NCBI GenBank assembly: GCA_027620075.1
Contig: JAQCEY010000006.1
Span: 62,001-126,000 of the forward strand
Length of the DNA: 64,000 bases
Source: Pseudomonadota bacterium
Lineage (GTDB): Bacteria; Pseudomonadota; Alphaproteobacteria; Rickettsiales; UBA6187
Direction of reading: 5' to 3'
The notes under the pieces were generated by a model, which did no database searches, had not been told where the DNA came from, and saw nothing but the letters and a program-made list of their open reading frames with translations. Made by a program: the position numbers and the translations under genes. Below, in pieces: positions 44,567 to 51,998 of the stretch; positions within the stretch are counted from its first letter, which is position 1, and every line of letters starts with the position of its first letter.

Positions 44567-45385
44567 ATGGGAAAAGACGAAAAAAGCGGTGTTATAATAT
44601 ATCAGGATATATCGGTACAGTCCAATAAATCAGACTCATCGCATTCGGCGATTAAGGGAGCTGCAAATTCTAAAGGAGCATTAGGGCTTAAAACAGAAGA
44701 CCTTTCGGTACGTTTTGCTAATGGGGCGGTACAGGTTGGTTGGGTAGAATCTGTTAAAAAAGACGACGAATCGGTTTTAAAGTCAAGGCTGACCAGAAAA
44801 AGAAATGAGGGACACAGGTTAAAAGTAGATTTGGCAATGTATAAAAAGATATCAAGGGATATCAATAACTTCATGGATCAGGAGTTTGAAAAAAATAATG
44901 ATAAGAACGGGGATATTTTAATAGTAGGCAGAAAAATTAAAGCATCTCTTGAAGATACGGGAAGCATTGCGACTTATTTCAGGTCAAAGGGAGCGTGGGC
45001 AAGTATAGCACAGGATTTATATAGTCGTGATATAATAGCGGCAGCAGGGGGATTTGACAAAAAGTCAGTTGATGAGCTTGAAGAATCTTCAAAGAAGGTT
45101 GATGTGGAGGTAGATAAAAATGCAAACTACTATAAAGCTGAAACGGTTGAGGCTTTTTTTGAAGAGCTTGGAAGGTTCAAGTTCGGTAAGAACAAAAAGA
45201 ATGAGAAGATAAAGTTTGATAAAGACGAACAATTTTGTATGGAACGGTTTTCTAAAAGTGCAAGGAAATCCGCTGAAGACGGAATCTTTGAGCGTGACGA
45301 AAGCCTGCCTATGGCAGAGCAATACAGACAGTATGTTTATAAAAGTGCTATAAAAAAAGGCTCACAAATGTGCGTCATATCATAA
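44567..45385 (+). CDS. Orphan protein ending in a CaaX prenylation box
   Basis: I do not recognise the 272-residue body, which is charged and probably helical with no signal peptide or membrane span. The last four residues are C269-V270-I271-S272, a textbook CaaX box of the farnesylation type, preceded by a basic stretch (KSAIKKGSQM). Bacteria lack protein prenyltransferases, so such a box makes sense only if the protein is delivered to a eukaryotic cell and lipidated there, as known for certain Legionella effectors. The ATG at 44567 is preferred over an in-frame TTG at 44558 because GGAAGG lies ten bases before it. It stands alone downstream of the kinase pair. Confidence 0.65.
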   Translation: MGKDEKSGVIIYQDISVQSNKSDSSHSAIKGAANSKGALGLKTEDLSVRFANGAVQVGWVESVKKDDESVLKSRLTRKRNEGHRLKVDLAMYKKISRDINNFMDQEFEKNNDKNGDILIVGRKIKASLEDTGSIATYFRSKGAWASIAQDLYSRDIIAAAGGFDKKSVDELEESSKKVDVEVDKNANYYKAETVEAFFEELGRFKFGKNKKNEKIKFDKDEQFCMERFSKSARKSAEDGIFERDESLPMAEQYRQYVYKSAIKKGSQMCVIS

Positions 45386-45468
45386 ATCTAATTAATAAAT
45401 TACTTTTAAACTATGCATTATACATATATAAATTCTACTATTAGTATAAGAATTGTAGGTAGTTTATA

Positions 45469-48387
45469 GTGAAAAAGAATCTTTTCAGCTTATCGGTATT
45501 ATTTTTATCATTATTTTTGTTTCCTCAAAAAAGTTATGCACTTTTCGGTTTTGGAAAAGTACAAAGGGCAGGAGTTCCTATCATAGAAGCTACTGAGCTT
45601 GGTAACGGCGAATATGTCAAGAATCTTATAGAGCAAGGGGTTGATATAAATGCCGTAGATAAAAACGGGCAAACGGCTTTGATGAGGGCCGCAGCGGCAG
45701 GTAACGACCAGATGGTAGCGATACTTATAACAAACGGTGCGGATATTGGGTTACAAGATAGTAAAGGTAATACCGCCCTGCATTATGCTGCTGCAAACGA
45801 CCATGCAAGCACCACAAAAATGCTCATAAATAACGGGGCTATAATAAACATTACCAACCGTAAGGGACAGACACCGCTTGAACTGGCTATCAAAAACGGT
45901 AGCGTCTACGCAATCAGGGTAATTGATTCGGGTGCTTTGGCAGTGGTGGAGACTAACGCAGGATTTACTATCGCTGCCGCATCTGCCGCAGGTTCGGGTA
46001 TTTCAACTACGACTATAGTAACAACGGCAGGTGTTACCGCCGCAGGTGCAGGAGTTGCCGTTGCCGCAGGCGGTGGAGGAGGGGGCGGTGAAACCGCTTC
46101 ATCAGGTGGCGGGAACAATGATAACGAGATTCCAAATGAAAACCCTCCCGGTAATCCTCCCAATAACCCTCCGCCTTCTCCTCCCCCAACGTCGCCAAAC
46201 CCTTTTGTGGTTGAATATAATCAGCAACAGGGGCTGGCTCTGATAAAAGCCGATATTGCCTATAGCCGAGGTTATACCGGAAATAATGTAGTGGTTGCGG
46301 TAGTCGATACAGGCGTTGACCTTGACCATGTTGAACTCGATAGCCGTATAGTGTCGGGAGCCGGTGCAACTTTCAATAACGGTGTGCAGGTTGGTAACGG
46401 TGATGAAGAAGGCTTCGAGATAACAGATAGCACAACTAATGCGGAGTTAAATAATGCGGACTTTTGGCACGGCACGCATGTAGCAGGCATAATTGCGGCT
46501 GAAAAAAACGGTGTGGGAACACACGGGGTTGCCTATAATGCAAAGATATTGCCCGTTAATGTTTATACTATTGCCGATAAAAGCCTTTATAATGTAGATA
46601 TAGCCAAAGGTATAGATTATTCGGTGGCAAATGGGGCAAGGGTAATAAATATTAGTCTGGGTGGTGGGGAAGACGCACAGATAAAAACAGCCATACAAAA
46701 CGCAGTCAATTTTAGTGGGTCTGATGCAAACGGCGATAAGAGTATATTAGTTGCGGCGGCGGCAGGTAATTTATATGCAGATGACGCTGTTTCAGTTGCC
46801 GATAATCCCGTTTATCCGGCAAGGCACGCAGGCGATACTGATTTTAATCCTACAAATGTAGGTGATGCGGGAAGTGACGGTGCGTTGCTTGCCGTTGCGG
46901 CAGTTGATAATAACGGCAATCTGGCATCTTTTAGCCATAAATGCGGCGATGCAAAGAACTGGTGTCTTGTCGCTCCCGGTGTAAGTATCTTTTCAGACCT
47001 GCCTGATAATTATCTGGCATGGGTTAGCGGTACTTCAATGGCAACTCCGCATGTGTCCGGTGCTGCCGCAGTCCTTATGGATATGGATCCGCACCTTACC
47101 GCAAGAGAAGTGGCGGAAATATTATTGCTGACCGCAACTGATAAGGGAAATGCGGAATTATATGGGCATGGACTTTTAAACCTTGATAAAGCCACTCAGC
47201 CTATCGGAGTGGTTTCCGTTCCTATCGGAAATAATGTGAATGATTCGCTAATAAGTCTTGATGCAAGTTCAATTACGGCAAGCTCGGTATTCGGCGATGC
47301 TTTTACCTCTGCAAACCTTTCTTTCAAGTCACTTGACGTTTATAAAAGGGCATATGATGTTAATATGAATGATTTTTATCATGAAAAGAACCGCTTTACC
47401 GTTTTTGAAAACAAATTCAGGGATTTTGGTGATGATATAATAAAAAAACGTGAAAAAATAGGCGAGAATATCAGTTTTGTTGCCGTTAATCTGACAGATA
47501 GCGACCCACGTAAAGAAGAACATGAAAAAGAGGAATTCGTAAGAATGTCATTTGCGGCAGATAGTGAATATGGCGGTTTTGAATTTAACCATAATGTACC
47601 GATGAATCAGGCATTCAGGTTGTCGGCGTTAGGTGATGTGTCAATGTCGGTTGATAATGTCGGCACAAATTCGGTTCTGGGGCTGGTTTCATACGGCTCA
47701 AGCTATAATAACAGATATGTGGTAGATAAGAACAGCTCGTTTAGTTTCGGAAGCTTTCAAGGTGAACAGGAATATGGCGATGTATCGGGTGTGGTAAGTC
47801 AGTATAGCAGATATAACGATGAATATGAACTTGCGTTACAGGCAGGTATGATAAACGAGCAGAGCAGTTTCTTGGGCAGCAATACCGAAGGTGCTTTTGC
47901 GTTAGGCGAGAATACACCTACATGGTTCTATAATGTGGCGGCAGCCTATAATATATCAAATTCGGTTAAGTTGTTCGGTGCGGCTAATTACGGCATTTCA
48001 TTTCCCGATGTTGCAGCGGATTCTCTGATAAAGGACGTATCGCAGATAGAAACCTACTCATTTAGTGCAGGTATCAGCAAAAATGCGGTTATCGATAAAA
48101 GTGACAAGTTTGAGTTCATTATCTCGCAGCCGTTAATGGTTACGGGGGGAAATGCTAATGTAGTTTTACCTGTGGCAAGGGACATAAGCGGTAATATAAC
48201 TACGGCTTCATATGACCTTAGCCTTTCACCATCGGGGCGACAGGTCGATTACGGTGCTTTTTATTCAATGGATTTCGGCGGTATATCAAAATTAAGCACG
48301 GGTGCGTTATATATTACGCAAGCAGGGCATAATAAAGATGCCGATGATGAAATGCTGTTCATGACCAAATACGGGTTAAAGTTCTGA
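45469..48387 (+). CDS. Ankyrin-subtilisin fusion with C-terminal barrel-like domain
   Basis: The 972-residue exported protein has a signal peptide (residues 1-25), four ankyrin repeats (about 37-152; NGQTALMRAAAAGN, KGNTALHYAAAND), a Gly/Ala-rich hydrophobic region (165-205), and a Pro-rich linker (about 218-245). An S8 peptidase domain follows, with triad Asp280 (VVDTGVD), His334 (HGTHVAG) and Ser523 (GTSMATPH). The last 350 residues are beta-rich and end in a terminal phenylalanine, as in autotransporter barrels. The start is GTG. Ankyrin repeats on the exported side of a subtilase are unusual. Likely a surface or secreted protease; the target is unknown. Confidence 0.88.
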   Translation: MKKNLFSLSVLFLSLFLFPQKSYALFGFGKVQRAGVPIIEATELGNGEYVKNLIEQGVDINAVDKNGQTALMRAAAAGNDQMVAILITNGADIGLQDSKGNTALHYAAANDHASTTKMLINNGAIINITNRKGQTPLELAIKNGSVYAIRVIDSGALAVVETNAGFTIAAASAAGSGISTTTIVTTAGVTAAGAGVAVAAGGGGGGGETASSGGGNNDNEIPNENPPGNPPNNPPPSPPPTSPNPFVVEYNQQQGLALIKADIAYSRGYTGNNVVVAVVDTGVDLDHVELDSRIVSGAGATFNNGVQVGNGDEEGFEITDSTTNAELNNADFWHGTHVAGIIAAEKNGVGTHGVAYNAKILPVNVYTIADKSLYNVDIAKGIDYSVANGARVINISLGGGEDAQIKTAIQNAVNFSGSDANGDKSILVAAAAGNLYADDAVSVADNPVYPARHAGDTDFNPTNVGDAGSDGALLAVAAVDNNGNLASFSHKCGDAKNWCLVAPGVSIFSDLPDNYLAWVSGTSMATPHVSGAAAVLMDMDPHLTAREVAEILLLTATDKGNAELYGHGLLNLDKATQPIGVVSVPIGNNVNDSLISLDASSITASSVFGDAFTSANLSFKSLDVYKRAYDVNMNDFYHEKNRFTVFENKFRDFGDDIIKKREKIGENISFVAVNLTDSDPRKEEHEKEEFVRMSFAADSEYGGFEFNHNVPMNQAFRLSALGDVSMSVDNVGTNSVLGLVSYGSSYNNRYVVDKNSSFSFGSFQGEQEYGDVSGVVSQYSRYNDEYELALQAGMINEQSSFLGSNTEGAFALGENTPTWFYNVAAAYNISNSVKLFGAANYGISFPDVAADSLIKDVSQIETYSFSAGISKNAVIDKSDKFEFIISQPLMVTGGNANVVLPVARDISGNITTASYDLSLSPSGRQVDYGAFYSMDFGGISKLSTGALYITQAGHNKDADDEMLFMTKYGLKF

Positions 48388-48390
48388 TAA

Positions 48391-49146
48391 TTATTTCAGG
48401 TAATAAAACGCCATAACGCATGATTCTGACGTGTCATATGGCAAAAATTCAGCACTGCCGGCTAAATCCCAGCTACCCCTGCTTATACATTTTGTCCTGT
48501 GTGATTCAAGGTCGTCACCCCTCATTGTGAGAACGTCGCCGGTACTTGGGTTGCCGTCATCAATTTTGGTTTCAATAGCCTGAGCATCTTGAGGTGTTAT
48601 TGCCGAATCCCAACCTGCTCCGTCAGTGGTCTTGGCTGAACCTAAAATAATATTAGGCAATGCCGGTTTCTCAAAAAGAGGGTATTTGTCACTTTTGTAG
48701 TTGGCAAAGCTGTAGAACGCGTCCCTGCTATATGCGGAATCAGGAGTATTAATACCGGGCAGATACATATCCGACCTTCCCCATTGCCCGCTATATTCGG
48801 TTGAAATAATGCCGCTTAAATATAAATGCTGCGGTAAATATACGCCTTCTAAATATTGCTCGTCATCACTATCTGAAAAGGATTCATTGTACAGATCGCC
48901 ATTACCGTCGCCATTATTTGCCTTCTTGTCTAAAATCTCAACGGCATTCGGCAGGTCACCGGGTAAATACTCATATTTTGTCTTAAATGCCAGCACGGAA
49001 GACTGAAGGTTTTTTACCTCGGATATTACGGATTTTATTTTTGAAGATTCCTCGGTTGCCACGGTCTGTGCAACACCCATAGTAGCCAATCCTGTTGCTA
49101 CAATTGAAACAAAAATACTCGTTAATGTAAAATTTGAACTACCCAT
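48391..49146 (-). CDS. Pseudopilin-like exported protein
   Basis: From the ATG at 49146 this protein has 251 residues. It starts SSNFTLTSIFVSIVATGLATMGVAQTVATEE, a hydrophobic helix resembling the FTLxE segment of type IV pilins and type II secretion pseudopilins. The usual glutamate at position +5 is serine. Then comes an FKTKYEYLPGDLPNAVEILD block typical of pilin-like proteins with the YxxLPGDLPNA motif. The C-terminal domain has two cysteines (CISRGSW, ESCVMAFY), probably a disulfide. No pilus assembly genes are nearby. The open frame extends 14 codons further upstream without support. Confidence 0.7.
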   Translation of the reverse strand: MGSSNFTLTSIFVSIVATGLATMGVAQTVATEESSKIKSVISEVKNLQSSVLAFKTKYEYLPGDLPNAVEILDKKANNGDGNGDLYNESFSDSDDEQYLEGVYLPQHLYLSGIISTEYSGQWGRSDMYLPGINTPDSAYSRDAFYSFANYKSDKYPLFEKPALPNIILGSAKTTDGAGWDSAITPQDAQAIETKIDDGNPSTGDVLTMRGDDLESHRTKCISRGSWDLAGSAEFLPYDTSESCVMAFYYLK

Positions 49147-49206
49147 ATTATGCCCCGATAATGTAATAAACAAACACCATTGTAACACATTGGTAACATC
49201 TAGTCA

Positions 49207-49857
49207 CTATAATATTTTTCCTCTTAGCATCTCACGTTTTTTGCCGAAGCCACGTTGCTTTATTACAGTGAAGTTATTTTCTTGTAGCCCCCTTCTGACG
49301 ATTCCGGCGCTTGTAAAAGTTGCGAACGTACCGTCTGGCTTTGTACGAGCGGACATTGTTTTGTACAATTCTTCACACCACATATCGGGGTTTTTTGACG
49401 GTGCAAAGCCGTCTAAGAACCATGCATCGGCACTTATGTTAATCTTCGGTAATGCCGTTTTTATATCCTCAAACAATATTTTGATACTGCAATTTTCCAG
49501 CTTTATGTCTTGGCAAGGGTATTGCTTGAGAAATGCGTCTAATTGCTTGCTAAATTGAGGGTATTTTGAAATTGCTCCTACGATATCTTCGCTGCTTAAA
49601 GGGTATTTTTCTATTGATATGTAATTTAACATGCGATTCGGGCATAGTGACTTCCAAAGCTCGTATGCACAGAAAAAATTAAGCCCCGTACCAAAACCGG
49701 TTTCGATGATGGTGAAATCATCTGAATTATCTTGCCAGCGATTCTTTAGGTCGTTACCTTCGATAAAAACATAATATGTTTCTTCCTTGCCGTCTTCCGT
49801 TGAAAAATATATATCATCAAATTTTTCAGATACGGGGTGACCGTCTTTCCATTTCAT
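49207..49857 (-). CDS. mnmD: tRNA 5-methylaminomethyl-2-thiouridine methyltransferase MnmD
   Basis: MnmD performs the last methylation in making mnm5s2U at the tRNA wobble position. The 216-residue protein corresponds to the N-terminal half of MnmC: DDIYFSTEDGKEETYYVFIEGN, the SAM motif IIETGFGTGLNF, and WFLDGFAPSKNPDMW. The oxidoreductase half (MnmC2) is absent, so this is a stand-alone form as in some bacteria. It ends close to the pseudopilin gene and is in the same direction. Confidence 0.92.
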   Translation of the reverse strand: MKWKDGHPVSEKFDDIYFSTEDGKEETYYVFIEGNDLKNRWQDNSDDFTIIETGFGTGLNFFCAYELWKSLCPNRMLNYISIEKYPLSSEDIVGAISKYPQFSKQLDAFLKQYPCQDIKLENCSIKILFEDIKTALPKINISADAWFLDGFAPSKNPDMWCEELYKTMSARTKPDGTFATFTSAGIVRRGLQENNFTVIKQRGFGKKREMLRGKIL

Positions 49858-49883
49858 AAAATTGTAAAGTTAATGTTATCTCG

Positions 49884-50249
49884 TTATTCATCTCCAAGAA
49901 CTTCCATAATCTTAGAGCCATATTTCTCGTCCTGAAGTTCGCTACATTCTTTTTTTGATATGCCGTTTTTGCCGATAACTAAATCAATTATTTCATACGG
50001 GAACATAGATAATATCATAACAGGTATTACTACTTTATAAAATACCTCGTTTATAGCTCTCTTTATTTCCGTCATTGTGGAAATAGTAAAGTACAAAAAT
50101 ATAATAGATATTATTATTAAGACGGAATATTCCTCAAGAAATTCGGCGACAGTGCATATCTCAGGACTTAAATTTAACTTTTTGGAGGCAAATGATACGC
50201 TTGGTATTATTAATATACTTAAAATTAACAAGTATAGCGTTCTTATCAT
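49884..50249 (-). CDS. Small membrane protein, VirB2-like topology
   Basis: A 121-residue protein with a probable signal peptide (MIRTLYLLILSILIIPSVSFA) and two hydrophobic segments (about residues 42-58 and 70-90) joined by a short polar loop. This is the topology of VirB2/TrbC pilins of type IV secretion systems, which Rickettsiales encode in several copies. Sequence alone does not prove it, since no VirB2-specific motif stands out. It lies five bases downstream of the yejF-like gene and 27 bases from mnmD. Confidence 0.55.
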   Translation of the reverse strand: MIRTLYLLILSILIIPSVSFASKKLNLSPEICTVAEFLEEYSVLIIISIIFLYFTISTMTEIKRAINEVFYKVVIPVMILSMFPYEIIDLVIGKNGISKKECSELQDEKYGSKIMEVLGDE

Positions 50250-50253
50250 GTAC

Positions 50254-51867
50254 TTAAACCCCCGAAGCCTTTATCAGCTCTTTTGTGTAATCTTTAGCAG
50301 GCTTATCAAATATATCGGATACCGTTCCCGATTCTACGATATCACCGTCCTTCATTACCAGTATCCTATGCGATATTGCTTTGATTACCCTCAGGTCATG
50401 GCTTATGAAAATATACGATATTAATTTTTCCTTTTGCAGTTTTCTGAGCAGGTCGATTATCTGGGATTGAACTGATAAGTCAAGAGCCGAAGTCGGTTCG
50501 TCCAGAATAATAATCTTAGGATTCAGTACCAAAGAACGTGCAATTGCAATACGCTGACGCTGACCGCCGCTGAACTCATGCGGATAGCGGTTAAGCATAT
50601 TCTGTTCCAGTCCTACATCAGTCAAAGCCCGTCCGATTATGGTATGACGCTCCTGTTTTGTTGTTCCGATATTGTGAGCTTTTAGTCCTTCTTCAATTAT
50701 CTGTGACAACGACATGCGAGGGTTAAGGCTGGCAAAAGGATCCTGAAATACTATCTGAATTTCCTTTCTTAACGGACGCATGGATTTACCGTCAAAAATA
50801 TCAATACGCCTTCTGTCAAAGTCTATAACGCCCTTACTTGAAACCAGACGCAATATAGCCATAGCTAAAGTAGATTTACCCGAGCCGCTTTCACCTACTA
50901 TCCCTAAGGTTTCGCCCTGCTTTAAGTCTATAGTGGCATGCTTTACCGCATCAACGAAACTTACGGGAGTACCGAAAAAGTTCCTTTTTATAGGAAAAGA
51001 TACGTTTAAGTCATCTGTTCGTAATATTGTTTTTGCATTTGCAGGCAGTTTAACAGCCCCTCCTTTAGGTTCGGAAGATAGTAGATGCTTTGTATATTCA
51101 TGTTGGGGTTTTGAGAAAATGGTCTTCGTATCGGCAGTTTCAACCAATTCACCGTCATTCATCACACAGACATTATCGGATATTTTTCTGACTATCGTAA
51201 GGTCATGTGTAATCATCAAAATTGCCATGCCCAGTTTGTTTTGCAGGTTTTTTAATAACTTTAATATCTGTGCCTGAACGGTAACGTCCAGAGCCGTAGT
51301 CGGCTCGTCTGCTATCAGCAGGTCAGGCTCGCATGCAAGTGCCATAGCTATCATAACCCTTTGCCTCTGACCGCCGGACAGTTCATGCGGGTATATGTTA
51401 AGCCTGTTTTTCAGCGAATCAAGCTCTACCATATCCATTAATTCCCTGCAGCGTTCCTTTACCTTTTCCGAAGAAAGTCTTCCATGTAGGTAAAGTATTT
51501 CGGATATTTGCCTTTCAATCGTATGCAGAGGGTTTAATGATGTCATGGGTTCCTGAAATATCATAGATATCTTATTGCCCCGTATGCCCCTCAATTTACT
51601 ATCGGGTAAGCCCATAAGGTCATTGCCCTCGAATAGTATGCGTCCGCTCGGGTGATATGCCGTAGGGTAGGGCAGTAACTGCATTATCGAAAGTGCAGTA
51701 ATGGACTTTCCCGAGCCGCTCTGACCGACTATTGATAGCAATTGTCCTTTGTCCAGATCAAATGAAACTCCCCTAACAGCCTCGATATCTTTGCCGTTAC
51801 CCTTAAAAGAAATACTTAGATTTTCTACCTGCAATAGAGGTTCTTTACATTTATTAATCTTATTCAT
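50254..51867 (-). CDS. yejF: Dual-ATPase subunit of a peptide ABC importer (YejF-like)
   Basis: A 537-residue cytoplasmic protein with two fused ABC ATPase domains of the oligopeptide (Dpp/Opp) class. The first domain has Walker A GQSGSGKS and signature LSGGQRQR; the second GESGSGKS and FSGGQRQR. Walker B motifs are LLIADEPTTALD and IILDEPTSALD. This layout is that of YejF, the energising subunit of the YejABEF importer for peptides. The permease and binding-protein genes are not adjacent. Confidence 0.88.
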   Translation of the reverse strand: MNKINKCKEPLLQVENLSISFKGNGKDIEAVRGVSFDLDKGQLLSIVGQSGSGKSITALSIMQLLPYPTAYHPSGRILFEGNDLMGLPDSKLRGIRGNKISMIFQEPMTSLNPLHTIERQISEILYLHGRLSSEKVKERCRELMDMVELDSLKNRLNIYPHELSGGQRQRVMIAMALACEPDLLIADEPTTALDVTVQAQILKLLKNLQNKLGMAILMITHDLTIVRKISDNVCVMNDGELVETADTKTIFSKPQHEYTKHLLSSEPKGGAVKLPANAKTILRTDDLNVSFPIKRNFFGTPVSFVDAVKHATIDLKQGETLGIVGESGSGKSTLAMAILRLVSSKGVIDFDRRRIDIFDGKSMRPLRKEIQIVFQDPFASLNPRMSLSQIIEEGLKAHNIGTTKQERHTIIGRALTDVGLEQNMLNRYPHEFSGGQRQRIAIARSLVLNPKIIILDEPTSALDLSVQSQIIDLLRKLQKEKLISYIFISHDLRVIKAISHRILVMKDGDIVESGTVSDIFDKPAKDYTKELIKASGV

Positions 51868-51998
51868 TGATAAAAATTCATTTGATTGTTAAAATATTAT
51901 AAGTAATGTTGTTAAATAGTAAACTGAGATGACAGTCAGTCTTATATTAACATCTTATTACAGAGTGTGAATCTTTTTCATAAAATTAGTAAAATATT

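Noticed and set aside
44558..44590. N-myristoylation signal on the CaaX protein (MGKDEKSG start)
   Set aside because: Lys after Gly2 and a Lys at the site where Ser/Thr is needed do not fit the myristoylation consensus.
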